From: Tenacibaculum sp. 1_MG-2023
GTDB lineage: Bacteria; Bacteroidota; Bacteroidia; Flavobacteriales; Flavobacteriaceae
Assembly: GCF_030547425.1 (NCBI RefSeq)
Contig: NZ_JAUORH010000021.1
Span: 1-48,625 of the forward strand
Length of the DNA stretch: 48,625 nucleotides
Direction: 5' to 3'
The notes under the pieces are model-generated. The model had not been told where the DNA came from, made no database searches, and saw only the letters and a program-made list of their open reading frames with translations. Position 1 is the stretch's first letter. Each line of letters starts with the position of its first letter. Of the stretch, positions 8,197 to 17,312 are shown in pieces. The position numbers and the translations under genes are program-made.

Positions 8197-10464
8197 TTAG
8201 GCATTTTGCTTTTTTATTAAATTTAAGGCTGATCCTTCTTTATACCATTCAATTTGTCCTTCGTTGTAAGTATGGTTTGTAAAGATTATATCTTTTGAGC
8301 CATCAGTGTGTACTACTTCAATCGTTAATGGTTTACCTGGTGAAAACTCATTTAAGTCCAAGAAGTTAAACGTATCATCTTCTTGAATTAAATCGTAATC
8401 TGACTCGTTATCAAAGGTTAACCCTAACATTCCTTGTTTTTTCAAGTTTGTTTCATGAATACGTGCAAATGATTTTACTAATACTGCGGCAACTCCTAAA
8501 TGACGTGGTTCCATTGCTGCATGTTCACGAGAAGAGCCTTCACCGTAATTATGGTCTCCTACTACAATCGTTTTAATTCCTTTTGCTTTGTATTCACGTT
8601 GCACCTTAGGTACTGCATCATACTCTCCTGTCAATTGATTTTTTACGAAATTCGTCTTCATATTGAAAGCATTTACAGCTCCAATTAACATGTTGTTGGA
8701 AATATTATCTAAGTGTCCACGGTAACGTAACCAAGGACCTGCCATAGAAATATGATCAGTTGTACATTTTCCATGTGCTTTGATTAATAATTTTGCTCCT
8801 TCGATTGTATCTCCTAATGGAGTGAATGGAGTCAACAATTCTAAACGTTCTGAATTAGGGTTTACAACTATTTTTACATGACTACCGTCTTTCTCTGGTG
8901 CTAGATATCCATTATCTTTAACTTCAAACCCTTTTGGTGGTAACTCCCACCCTGTTGGCTCATCAAACATTACCTCTTCTCCATTTTCATTGATTAATGA
9001 ATCTGTCATTGGATTAAAGTCTAAACGTCCTGAAATTGCAATAGCAGCTGTTAATTCTGGTGAAGCTACAAAAGCATGTGTATTAGGATTACCATCAGCT
9101 CGTTTAGCAAAGTTACGGTTGAAAGAGTGAACAATACTGTTCTTTGGTGCATTTTTAGGGTCACTATACCTAGCCCACTGCCCAATACATGGGCCACATG
9201 CGTTGGTAAATATTTTAGCATCCAGCTTTTCAAAAAGATCTAAAATACCATCCCTTTCTGCTGTGTATCGAACTTGCTCTGAACCAGGATTGATTCCTAA
9301 CTCAGACTTCATTTTTAATCCTTTATCAATTGCCTGTTGCGCTATTGAAGCTGCACGTGATAAATCTTCATAAGAAGAATTTGTACAAGAACCTATTAAT
9401 CCCCATTCAACTTGTAACGGCCAGTCGTTAGCTGTTGCCTTTTCTCCCATTTCTTTTCCTGCTGGTGTTGATAAATCTGGAGTAAAAGGTCCATTTAATA
9501 AAGGCCCTAATTCTGATAAGTTAATTTCAATAACTTGATCAAAATATTGTTCAGGGTTTGTATATACTTCTATATCTCCTGTTAAGTATTCTTTAATTTC
9601 ATTTGCTGCATCTGCAACATCGCTTCTATCTGTAGCTCGTAAATAACGTTCCATAGATTCATCATAACCAAATGTTGACGTGGTTGCTCCTATTTCAGCT
9701 CCCATGTTACAAATAGTCCCTTTACCAGTACATGACATTGCTGTTGCCCCAGGTCCAAAATATTCTACAATTGCACCTGTTCCTCCTTTTACTGTAAGAA
9801 TTTCTGCTACTTTTAAAATCACGTCTTTCGGTGCTGTCCAACCAGATAATTTACCTGTTAATTTTACACCTATTAATTTTGGAAACTTCAATTCCCAAGG
9901 CATACCTGCCATTACATCTACTGCATCTGCCCCTCCAACACCAATAGCGACCATACCTAATCCTCCAGCATTTACCGTGTGAGAATCAGTACCAATCATC
10001 ATTCCTCCTGGGAAAGCATAATTTTCTAATACTACTTGATGAATAATCCCAGCTCCAGGTTTCCAAAAACCAATGCCATATTTATTAGATACAGATTCTA
10101 AAAAGTTAAAAACTTCACTACTTACATCGTTTGCATGTTTTAAATCGGTTGCTGCTCCATCTTTAGCCTGAATTAAATGATCACAATGCACAGTAGTAGG
10201 TACCGCTACCTTATCTTTTCCTGCTTGCATAAATTGTAATAATGCCATTTGTGCTGTTGCATCTTGACATGCAATGCGATCTGGTGCAAAATCTACATAA
10301 TCCTTTCCTCTTTCGAAAGCTTTCGTTGGGGTTTTATCCCAAAGATGTGTGTATAAAATTTTCTCTGCTAATGTTAAAGGCTTACCCGTAATTTTACGTG
10401 CAGCATCTACACGATCAACCACCTTACTGTACACCTCTTTTATCATATTAATATCAAAAGCCAT
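8197..10464 (-). CDS. acn: Aconitate hydratase, mitochondrial type
   Basis: Aconitase of 755 aa, the length and motif pattern of the mitochondrial type rather than of AcnA/IRP (about 890 aa). It interconverts citrate and isocitrate in the TCA cycle. The [4Fe-4S] ligands are seen as SCTNSS and CGPCIG. Substrate-site segments include [12 protein letters not shown] and [17 protein letters not shown] in the mobile C-terminal domain. It sits immediately downstream of acnB in the same direction, but each gene has its own strong terminator, so they are separate units. A possible -7 box (TAAATTGC) lies about 30 bp before the start. Confidence 0.96.
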   Translation of the reverse strand: MAFDINMIKEVYSKVVDRVDAARKITGKPLTLAEKILYTHLWDKTPTKAFERGKDYVDFAPDRIACQDATAQMALLQFMQAGKDKVAVPTTVHCDHLIQAKDGAATDLKHANDVSSEVFNFLESVSNKYGIGFWKPGAGIIHQVVLENYAFPGGMMIGTDSHTVNAGGLGMVAIGVGGADAVDVMAGMPWELKFPKLIGVKLTGKLSGWTAPKDVILKVAEILTVKGGTGAIVEYFGPGATAMSCTGKGTICNMGAEIGATTSTFGYDESMERYLRATDRSDVADAANEIKEYLTGDIEVYTNPEQYFDQVIEINLSELGPLLNGPFTPDLSTPAGKEMGEKATANDWPLQVEWGLIGSCTNSSYEDLSRAASIAQQAIDKGLKMKSELGINPGSEQVRYTAERDGILDLFEKLDAKIFTNACGPCIGQWARYSDPKNAPKNSIVHSFNRNFAKRADGNPNTHAFVASPELTAAIAISGRLDFNPMTDSLINENGEEVMFDEPTGWELPPKGFEVKDNGYLAPEKDGSHVKIVVNPNSERLELLTPFTPLGDTIEGAKLLIKAHGKCTTDHISMAGPWLRYRGHLDNISNNMLIGAVNAFNMKTNFVKNQLTGEYDAVPKVQREYKAKGIKTIVVGDHNYGEGSSREHAAMEPRHLGVAAVLVKSFARIHETNLKKQGMLGLTFDNESDYDLIQEDDTFNFLDLNEFSPGKPLTIEVVHTDGSKDIIFTNHTYNEGQIEWYKEGSALNLIKKQNA

Positions 10465-10596
10465 AAATGTTATTTTTTTGTTGCTCCACGCAATTTACCA
10501 AAAAAAAATAGTTTAAGAATGGGCTTGCCATATAATTATAAAAAGTTTAAATAAGTTTTTTCTATAGCTAAACCATGGTACTCTTATTTATAAAAG

Positions 10597-10626
10597 AAAG
10601 CCCGAATCTTTTCAGACTCGGGCTTT
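10597..10626 (-). terminator. Terminator of acnB
   Basis: Stem AAAGCCCGA / TCGGGCTTT with a 12-base loop that can pair further internally. It lies 20 bp after the acnB stop and is followed by T residues on the minus strand. Confidence 0.88.
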
Positions 10627-10645
10627 TCAATTAAATTTTAGTAAC

Positions 10646-13426
10646 CTATGCTGTTACTAATTGTTTTTGAGATGGTTTAAACTTCGTTAAAACAATACCT
10701 TCAACAGCTTTTTCATACTCTTCCATAGTAGGAGTTCTTCCTAAAATAGTAGATAATACTACTACTGGTGTAGATGATAATAAAGATTCACCTTTTTTCT
10801 CTCCTGAATCTTTTACTACTCTTCCTTGGAATAAACGTGTTGATGTAGCCATTACCGTATCTCCTGGTTCAGCCTTTTCTTGGTTCCCCATACATAAGTT
10901 ACACCCTGGACGCTCTAAATATAACATGTTTTCATACTTAGTACGTGCTAAACCTTTTGGCTCGTTATCATCAAACTCAAATCCTGAGTATTTTTGTAAT
11001 ACTTCCCAATCTCCTTCTGCTTTTAACTCATCAACAATGTTGTATGTTGGTGGAGCAACTACTAACGGAGCATTAAACTCTATTTTTCCTTGTTGCTCTT
11101 CAATATTTTTCAACATTTGAGCTAAAATCTTCATATCTCCTTTATGAACCATACAAGATCCTATGAAACCTAAATCTACTTTTTTAGTTCCTCCATAGAA
11201 TGATAATGGTCTAATAGTATCGTGCGTATAACGTTTAGAAACATCCTCGTTATTTACATCAGGATCTGCAATCATTGGCTCAGCAATTTCATCTAAATCG
11301 ATAACTACCTCTGCATAATATTTAGCGTCTGCATCAGGTTTTAATGCTGGTTTAATTCCTGTTTTAACTTCTTGAATTCTAGTATTTGCCTTATCAACTA
11401 AACCTTTCAGTACTTGCCCTTCATTATCCATTCCTTTATCAATCATGATTTGAATACGATCTCTGGCAATTTCTAACGATTCTATTAATGTTTCATCTTC
11501 TGAAATACAAATAGAAGCCTTCGCTTTCATTTCAGCTGTCCAATCAGTAAATGTAAAGGCTTGATCAGCTGTTAATGTACCAATATGTACTTCAATAACC
11601 CTTCCTTGGAACACATTTTCACCATCAAATTGCTTTAACATTTGTTGTTGTGTTGCATGTACTACATCGCGGAAATCCATAAAACTTCTCATGTCTCCTT
11701 TAAATGTTACTTTAACAGATTGTGGAATAGGCATTGTTGCTTCCCCTGTTGCTAAAGCTAATGCTACTGTACCAGAATCTGCTCCAAAGGCTACTCCTTT
11801 TGACATACGTGTATGCGAGTCTCCTCCAATGATAATATCCCAATCACTTACCGTAATATCGTTTAATACTTTGTGAATTACATCAGTCATTGCAGGATAT
11901 TGTCCTTTAGGGTCACGTCCTGTAATTAACCCGAAGTCGTTCATAAACTTCATTAATCTTGGAATGTTTGCTTTTGACTTATCATCCCATACGGAAGCTG
12001 TATGACATCCTGATTGGTATGCTCCATCAACTATTGGTGAAATAACAGTGGCAGCCATCATTTCTAATTCCTGAGAAGTCATTAACCCTGTAGTATCTTG
12101 AGAACCTACAATATTAACTTCTACACGAGCATCAGAACCAGCATGTAATGTTTTTCCTGGAGTTGCCCCTACTGCATTCTTGTTAAATATTTTTTCAACA
12201 GCTGTTAACCCTTGTCCTTCAATAGAAATTTCTTTAGAAGTAGCATATACTTGTGGTACTTCTATTCCTAATATTTTAGCTGCAAACGTTTGTAATTTCT
12301 TACCAAAAACAACCGCATAAGATCCCCCAGCTTTTATAAACTCCATTTTTTGTGGAGTTAACGCTGCTGAAATATCTTTTAACTCTTTTTCTCCGCTATA
12401 TAATTTCTTAGTTTTTGTATTGATTGTAAGAACTGTTCCTGTTTCTACAGAGTATTCTTGCTTTAAAACTGGCTCTCCGTCTTCATCTACAACTGTATTA
12501 CCTTCAGCATCTTTTTGTTTTACCCAATTTTTTAAATCGATACCGATACCACCTGTTACACCAACTGTAGTTAAAAAGATTGGAGAAATTCCGTTAGTTC
12601 CTGCAATTACTGGTGCGATGTTGATAAATGGAACGTATGGACTTGATTTAACACCTGTCCATAAAGCTACGTTATTTACCCCTGACATTCTTGAAGACCC
12701 TACTCCCATTGTTCCTTTTTCAGCTACTAACATCACACGTTTGTCAGAATGTTGTTCTTTAAGCGCTAAAAGCTCTTTTTGCATATCTTTATTATGCTCG
12801 AAAAGTGATTGTCCGTGTAGTTCACGATCAGACCTTGAGTGTGCGTCAGCTCCTGGAGATAATAAATCTGTAGAAATATCTCCAATTCCAGCTATGTAAG
12901 TAACTACTTTAATTTCTTCTTCTACTTCAGGAAGTTTTGTAAAAAACTCGGCTTGTGCATAGCTTTCTATAAGCTCTTTTGCTATTTTATTACCAGCTTT
13001 ATAAGCTTCCTCTAAACGCTCTGTATCTGCTTCATATAAGAACACCTGTGTTTTTAACACTTTTGCAGCTTCTTCAGCAGTAGCCGCATTATTACCTAAT
13101 GCTAAATCAAGTAAAACTTCTATAGAGGCTCCTCCTTTCATGTGCCCTAATTGTTCTAAAGCAAAAGCTGGAGTTATCTCTTCTATTACAGATTCACCTA
13201 GAATAATTTCTTTTAAAAATTTAGCTTTTACCCCTGCGGCACTTGTTGTACCTGGTAAAACGTTATAAATAAAGAAATTAAGAGAATCTTTTCTGTGAGG
13301 ATTGTTTACATCTTTAATTTGTGAGATGATTTCTGTTAACAATTCACTTCCATCAATTGGCTTAGGGTGAAGCCCTTGCCCTTTTCTTACTTCAATCTCC
13401 TTTAGGTAATCTGAGTATGTGTTCAT
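10646..13426 (-). CDS. acnB: Aconitate hydratase B / 2-methylisocitrate dehydratase
   Basis: AcnB-type enzyme of 926 aa with the N-terminal HEAT-like domain (about 1-160) specific to AcnB, the swivelling domain next, and the catalytic core at the C-terminus. Fe-S ligands appear in SGCHTAS, GSCMVH and CNLCMGNQ. AcnB runs citrate-isocitrate conversion and in many bacteria also the methylcitrate cycle. A -7 box (TACTTTTG, 13531-13524) suggests a 5' leader of roughly 90 bases; no clear -33 box is seen. The region from 13532 to rnpB is AT-rich without further visible features. Confidence 0.96.
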   Translation of the reverse strand: MNTYSDYLKEIEVRKGQGLHPKPIDGSELLTEIISQIKDVNNPHRKDSLNFFIYNVLPGTTSAAGVKAKFLKEIILGESVIEEITPAFALEQLGHMKGGASIEVLLDLALGNNAATAEEAAKVLKTQVFLYEADTERLEEAYKAGNKIAKELIESYAQAEFFTKLPEVEEEIKVVTYIAGIGDISTDLLSPGADAHSRSDRELHGQSLFEHNKDMQKELLALKEQHSDKRVMLVAEKGTMGVGSSRMSGVNNVALWTGVKSSPYVPFINIAPVIAGTNGISPIFLTTVGVTGGIGIDLKNWVKQKDAEGNTVVDEDGEPVLKQEYSVETGTVLTINTKTKKLYSGEKELKDISAALTPQKMEFIKAGGSYAVVFGKKLQTFAAKILGIEVPQVYATSKEISIEGQGLTAVEKIFNKNAVGATPGKTLHAGSDARVEVNIVGSQDTTGLMTSQELEMMAATVISPIVDGAYQSGCHTASVWDDKSKANIPRLMKFMNDFGLITGRDPKGQYPAMTDVIHKVLNDITVSDWDIIIGGDSHTRMSKGVAFGADSGTVALALATGEATMPIPQSVKVTFKGDMRSFMDFRDVVHATQQQMLKQFDGENVFQGRVIEVHIGTLTADQAFTFTDWTAEMKAKASICISEDETLIESLEIARDRIQIMIDKGMDNEGQVLKGLVDKANTRIQEVKTGIKPALKPDADAKYYAEVVIDLDEIAEPMIADPDVNNEDVSKRYTHDTIRPLSFYGGTKKVDLGFIGSCMVHKGDMKILAQMLKNIEEQQGKIEFNAPLVVAPPTYNIVDELKAEGDWEVLQKYSGFEFDDNEPKGLARTKYENMLYLERPGCNLCMGNQEKAEPGDTVMATSTRLFQGRVVKDSGEKKGESLLSSTPVVVLSTILGRTPTMEEYEKAVEGIVLTKFKPSQKQLVTA

Positions 13427-13722
13427 AAAAAGTTTTGTTTTTAAATATTTAAAGGAAATAGTAAAAATTACTATATATTAAAGCTGATTTTTTTACAACT
13501 TTATCCTGTTATTTTTTGCTTAGCAAAAGTAACATTTTAACCTTAATTTAAAAAATAAACAACAAAACAGCCAAAAAAGCGTATTAATTAAATTTGAAAA
13601 ACCTCTTTTTAAAAATATTTCAAAAAAACAAGTAAAAAACCATCTAATAATTATCAAATTGATAATTCATTATTTTGAAGAGAATGTAAAATAATGATAT
13701 AATCATTCTAAATAGGAAAAAA

Positions 13723-14023
13723 AGCAGACCCATAAGCTGGATTCTGTTCCTTATAAATAAGGCTCTTATCATTTATCTAGTTCTGAAATTACTCTCAGAA
13801 TCAATCTGCCTACCCCTTAGAATCGCGCGAGTGGCGCTCGAGCTCTAATGTACATGGCATTGCACCGCATAGAGTTTACCTGGTTTCACTACAGCATTAC
13901 CTGTACATACTTTCTGTTGCACTTGTCCTCAGTTTACACTGGACGGATGTTATCCGCTATGCTACTCTATGGTGTCCAGACTTTCCTACTTATATTTTTA
14001 TAAGTCGATAAGATAGGTCTGCT
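13723..14023 (-). ncRNA. rnpB: RNase P RNA (catalytic RNA, type A)
   Basis: On the minus strand the 301-nt segment begins AGCAGACC and ends GGTCTGCT, the two strands of the P1 helix. Between them are the universally conserved pieces: GGAAAGTCTGGACACC near the 5' end, GTGCAACAGAAAG, AGTGAAACCAGGTAAACTC, GGGTAGGC, and ACAGAATCCAGCTTATG at the 3' end. It is followed by a T run. RNase P RNA matures the 5' ends of tRNAs together with RnpA. Ends are placed from P1 pairing and may be off by a few bases. Confidence 0.96.
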
Positions 14024-14070
14024 ATTATATTGTTGTCAAATAAAAGTTCACACCTCTATTCATAAAAAAA

Positions 14071-14093
14071 CCCACTCAAAAGAATTGAGTGGG
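14071..14093 (-). terminator. Terminator-type hairpin upstream of rnpB
   Basis: Perfect 9-bp stem CCCACTCAA / TTGAGTGGG with a 5-base loop; on the minus strand it is followed by seven T. It lies between dnaJ and rnpB and would stop read-through from dnaJ. Confidence 0.8.
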
Positions 14094-14116
14094 AAAATTG
14101 CTATGAAAAAGAAAAA

Positions 14117-14140
14117 GTGTCTAGAACGTCTCCTAGACAC
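14117..14140 (-). terminator. Terminator-type hairpin after dnaJ
   Basis: 8-bp stem GTGTCTAG / CTAGACAC, followed on the minus strand by TTTTTCTTTTTC. Together with 14071-14093 this gives two hairpins in tandem downstream of dnaJ; the 23 bases between them encode nothing visible. Confidence 0.7.
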
Positions 14141-14209
14141 TGCAAATATATAACTGTTTTTCGTTTAAAAAAAATTTTATTTAAAAAAAATATCTTTTTT
14201 AAGAAATTT

Positions 14210-15334
14210 TTAAGAAAACATATCTTTTACTTTCTCAAAGAAAGATTTGTCTGATTTCTGAGGGTTTGGGCTAAAGTTCTCATCTTCTTGCATTTCCTCA
14301 AAAAACTTACGTTGATCTTTGGTTAATTCTTGTGGTGTCCACACATTTATGTGAATTAAGAAATCTCCATGTCCGTAACGTTCAATACTAGGTAATCCTT
14401 TTCCTTTTAAACGTAAAATTTTACCTGATTGCGTTCCTGGTTCAATCTTAATCTTTACTTTTCCTGTAACTGTTTCTACTTCTTTTGATATTCCTAAAAC
14501 TGCTTCTGAAAAGTTAATATATAAATCGTAGTGAATATTGCTTCCTTCTCTTTTTAAGTTTTCATGTGGTACTTCTTCAATCAGCACTAATAAATCTCCT
14601 GGAATTGAATTTTTACCTGGTGCTTCATTTCCTTTACCTCCTACTTTTAATTGTACTCCTTCAGTTACACCTTCTGGAATATTAATAGAAACCGTTTCTT
14701 CTTTTACTACCATTCCTTGTGCATCGGCTCCACTTGGCTTTTTGTCTAGCATCTCTCCTGCTCCATGACAAGTACTACATGTAGTAGCTGTTTGCATTCT
14801 ACCTAAAATAGTATTGGTTACACGCATTTGCTGTCCGCTACCATTACATGTTGAACATGTTTTATAGGTTACTCCTTCAGCTTGAACCTTTCTACGAACT
14901 TTTACTTTCTTTTCAACTCCTTTGGCAATATCTTCTAAGGTTAGTTTTACGCGAATACGTAAGTTACTACCTTTTACTCGTGCTTGACGGTGACCTCCAC
15001 CACCAAAACCACCAAAACCGCCTCCAAAAGCTCCTCCGAATATATCTCCAAACTGGCTAAATATGTCATCCATATTCATACCACCTCCTCCGAAGCCTCC
15101 ATGACCTCCTTCAAAAGCAGCATGACCGTATTGATCATAACGAGCTTTCTTATTTTCGTCACTTAATATCTCATAAGCTTCAGCCGCTAATTTAAACTTC
15201 TCTTCAGCTTCTTTATCATTTGGGTTTTTATCTGGATGGTGTTTAATTGCCATCTTACGATATGCCTTTTTGATTTCAGCTTGTGATGCCGATTTTGATA
15301 TTCCTAATATTTCGTAATAATCTTGTTTTGCCAT
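14210..15334 (-). CDS. dnaJ: Chaperone protein DnaJ
   Basis: Hsp40 co-chaperone of 374 aa taken from the ATG of [11 protein letters not shown] (an ATG three codons earlier is less typical). It has an N-terminal J domain with the HPD tripeptide, a Gly/Phe-rich linker (about 70-115), a central zinc region, and C-terminal substrate-binding beta domains. The zinc region shows only two CxxCxGxG motifs (CSTCNGSG and CSTCHGAG), where type I DnaJ normally has four, so one zinc centre is missing. This may be general in flavobacteria. It follows grpE by about 70 bp and both are probably co-transcribed. Confidence 0.95.
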   Translation of the reverse strand: MAKQDYYEILGISKSASQAEIKKAYRKMAIKHHPDKNPNDKEAEEKFKLAAEAYEILSDENKKARYDQYGHAAFEGGHGGFGGGGMNMDDIFSQFGDIFGGAFGGGFGGFGGGGHRQARVKGSNLRIRVKLTLEDIAKGVEKKVKVRRKVQAEGVTYKTCSTCNGSGQQMRVTNTILGRMQTATTCSTCHGAGEMLDKKPSGADAQGMVVKEETVSINIPEGVTEGVQLKVGGKGNEAPGKNSIPGDLLVLIEEVPHENLKREGSNIHYDLYINFSEAVLGISKEVETVTGKVKIKIEPGTQSGKILRLKGKGLPSIERYGHGDFLIHINVWTPQELTKDQRKFFEEMQEDENFSPNPQKSDKSFFEKVKDMFS

Positions 15335-15402
15335 AACTTTCAATGTTCAATTATCAGTAAACGGTTATATAACAACTAATAATTGTATTAATGATAATTG
15401 TT

Positions 15403-15963
15403 TTACGCTTGCCCCATTACTACTTTAGGGTGACGAATAATTTTATCTCCTAACTTATACCCTTTCTCTACACAATCAATAATTTTTCCTTTTAAATCAT
15501 CTGTAGGTGCAGGTATTTGTGTTATTGCATCATGAACTTCTGCATCGAAATCATCTCCTGCTTTTACTTCTATCGTAGTTAATCCTTTCTGAGTTAAGAT
15601 GTTTTTAAACTTATTATTAATAAGTTCTATACCTTTTATCAACTCAGAATCTTCTGATTTTTTAATTTCTGTCAAACCTCTATCAAAATCATCCATAATT
15701 GGCAGTAAAGCTGTCATTAATTCCTGGCTTGCTGTTTTAAAAAGGTCAATACGCTCTTTTGAAGTACGTTTTTTATAGTTTTCAAACTCTGCGAATAATC
15801 GTAAATATTTATCCTTCTCAGCTTGAATTAACTCTTCTGTTGTTGGTTCTTCCTTAGCTTCAACCTCTTTATTTTTTTGAGATTCTTCCTTATTTTCTCC
15901 TAAATCGCCATTTTTAATAGCGTCTTTAATTTCGTCTTCTTTTGTATATTGATCTTTACTCAT
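15403..15963 (-). CDS. grpE: Nucleotide exchange factor GrpE
   Basis: GrpE of 186 aa (start at MSKDQYTKEDE; an ATG five codons upstream is possible). It has a charged, disordered N-terminus, a long coiled-coil helix (EKDKYLRLFAEFENYKKRT), and a C-terminal beta domain ending in the GYKLGDKIIRHPKVVMGQ signature. It releases ADP from DnaK; dnaK itself is not in the window. A candidate -7 box TATTCTTG (16008-16001) lies upstream, with a perfect inverted repeat (16026-16040) where the -33 element would sit. Confidence 0.95.
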   Translation of the reverse strand: MSKDQYTKEDEIKDAIKNGDLGENKEESQKNKEVEAKEEPTTEELIQAEKDKYLRLFAEFENYKKRTSKERIDLFKTASQELMTALLPIMDDFDRGLTEIKKSEDSELIKGIELINNKFKNILTQKGLTTIEVKAGDDFDAEVHDAITQIPAPTDDLKGKIIDCVEKGYKLGDKIIRHPKVVMGQA

Positions 15964-16025
15964 TGTAAATCGTTTCATGTATTTAACATCTTTTGATTAA
16001 CAAGAATACTGCCAATAAAAAATTT

Positions 16026-16040
16026 GTGTCATAATGACAC
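16026..16040. promoter_or_regulatory. Inverted repeat in the grpE promoter region
   Basis: Perfect palindrome GTGTCA-TAA-TGACAC, about 63 bp before the grpE start and about 18 bp beyond the candidate -7 box, so it covers the -33 position. It does not match the CIRCE element. A regulator binding site is inferred from symmetry and position only. Confidence 0.45.
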
Positions 16041-16173
16041 TGTAACAACGATAAGTAAAACACTTTATAATATTAAGTTGCAAAAAAAGGTTATTATATT
16101 TTGTTTAAAAATCTTAAAACTATATATTTAAGAAATTTTATTAATTAATTTATAATACAAAAAGTCCCTCATT

Positions 16174-16365
16174 ATGAAACAGAATTTTTTAAACATTTCA
16201 GGAGTTACAATTCTTTCAAAAAACCAACAAAAAAACTTAACTGGTGGTGCTGCAATCGATCTTAATAAGTGTGGATGCGACTGCTCTGGTAGTGTAACAG
16301 GACCTATTTATTGTCACCAATATTTTGCTTGTACGCAAGAATATACTTGTAATGAAGAAATGTAA
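16174..16365 (+). CDS. Orphan double-glycine leader, Cys-rich peptide
   Basis: A 63-aa peptide. The N-terminal half (MKQNFLNISGVTILSKNQQK, then NLTGG) matches the Bacteroidota GG-leader pattern of bacteriocin-like or RiPP precursors; cleavage after GG at residue 25 would release a 38-residue core with six Cys. The family is typically exported by a C39-peptidase ABC transporter, sometimes after modification, but no transporter, radical SAM enzyme or lanthipeptide synthase lies in this window. It is flanked by a strong bidirectional terminator and an AT-rich upstream region, so it is transcribed alone. Function (bacteriocin, signal or other) is unknown. Confidence 0.8.
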   Translation: MKQNFLNISGVTILSKNQQKNLTGGAAIDLNKCGCDCSGSVTGPIYCHQYFACTQEYTCNEEM

Positions 16366-16377
16366 AAGTTAAACATA

Positions 16378-16412
16378 AGAAAAGCTGTTATCGAAACGAT
16401 AACAGCTTTTCT
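16378..16412. terminator. Bidirectional terminator
   Basis: Perfect 15-bp stem (AGAAAAGCTGTTATC / GATAACAGCTTTTCT) with loop GAAAC between the convergent leader-peptide gene and the gene ending at 16424. A and T flanks allow use from both sides. Confidence 0.92.
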
Positions 16413-16423
16413 ATTTCATTTAA

Positions 16424-17185
16424 CTAGTTTGGTAAAGCTTTAACTTTCTTTGCTTTTTGAGGCACAATAAATTCTGCTTCATTAATAAATTTAATATTAG
16501 ATAATTTTACTTCTCCTATTACCTTTTCATAACCTTTTTTTAATGACCACATATGAAACGTCCAATTAGTTGCAATAGGTATAGATTTAATTATTTTGAT
16601 TTTATTATACTTAATAGCGTGAGGTTCTTTTTCTGCCTTTTCTTTTCCTTTACCAAAGGTAACAATATATGCTGCTCCACCTAACATATTTGTTTCTGGG
16701 TTTTTATATATAATATACCAATCATCTGGTGCATCACCTGTTCCTGACTCAAAAGTTAACTTCCCTGTATCAAAATTTTTAGTTCCCCATTTGTTTTCTT
16801 CAAAATTAGACCAAATGGTTCCTTTGTCGTTTAGTTTATAAGGTAAGCCTAAAAAATATGACCATGTAAAAATATCAAAACGAGCTGCCCCCATATCTTC
16901 TTCTTTTATCCCTAATGAATAGACTTCTTTTCCATCAAAAATAATAAGCGACCCATCTTGTTTTTCTATTTTTATTTTCCCTCCTCCTGTTTCTTGAGTT
17001 ATTTCTCCTTTTAGACGTTGCTTTCCTCCAAATGTTATATCAATAGTATATTTCAGGTACTTTTGACTCATAAAAGCTTCTTTTTTATGTACTTCTTCTA
17101 TTGAAGATGTAAATTGAGGTTTTTCTTGGGCTGTAAAAATTGTTACTTGAAATAATAAGATAGCAAGTACTATTTTTTTTATCAT
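16424..17185 (-). CDS. Periplasmic DUF6503-like (LolA-fold-like) protein
   Basis: A 253-aa exported protein with a signal peptide (MIKKIVLAILLFQVTIFTAQ). The mature chain alternates short beta strands (YTIDITFGGKQRLKGEI, GKIKIEKQDGSLIIFDGKEVYSL), recalling the open beta barrel of LolA-type proteins. The segment ARFDIFTWSYFLGLPYKL matches a flavobacterial family I recall as DUF6503; no enzymatic motif is seen. Flanked by terminators on both sides, so probably transcribed alone. Confidence 0.7.
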   Translation of the reverse strand: MIKKIVLAILLFQVTIFTAQEKPQFTSSIEEVHKKEAFMSQKYLKYTIDITFGGKQRLKGEITQETGGGKIKIEKQDGSLIIFDGKEVYSLGIKEEDMGAARFDIFTWSYFLGLPYKLNDKGTIWSNFEENKWGTKNFDTGKLTFESGTGDAPDDWYIIYKNPETNMLGGAAYIVTFGKGKEKAEKEPHAIKYNKIKIIKSIPIATNWTFHMWSLKKGYEKVIGEVKLSNIKFINEAEFIVPQKAKKVKALPN

Positions 17186-17257
17186 AATGATTGATTTAAG
17201 TTAGGTCTCTTAGTCGGTAAAGACATTCTTTAATTACATTTTTTTTATCCTCAAAAA

Positions 17258-17286
17258 AAATCCCGAGTCAAATTAACTCAGGATTT
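17258..17286 (-). terminator. Terminator of murA
   Basis: Stem AAATCC-C-GAGT / ACTC-A-GGATTT with one internal mismatch and a 7-base loop, 27 bp past the murA stop, with A run on the plus strand (T run on the minus strand). Confidence 0.82.
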
Positions 17287-17312
17287 TTGTTCTTTATATA
17301 ATTACTATTATA

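Noticed and set aside
12420..12899. Plus-strand 159-codon open frame inside acnB
   Set aside because: It is antisense to a highly conserved enzyme and has no recognisable domain or start context.
14143..14150. Promoter for a small RNA between dnaJ and rnpB
   Set aside because: TATATTTG fits a -7 box, but no -33 element is seen and the start would fall inside the hairpin at 14117-14140.
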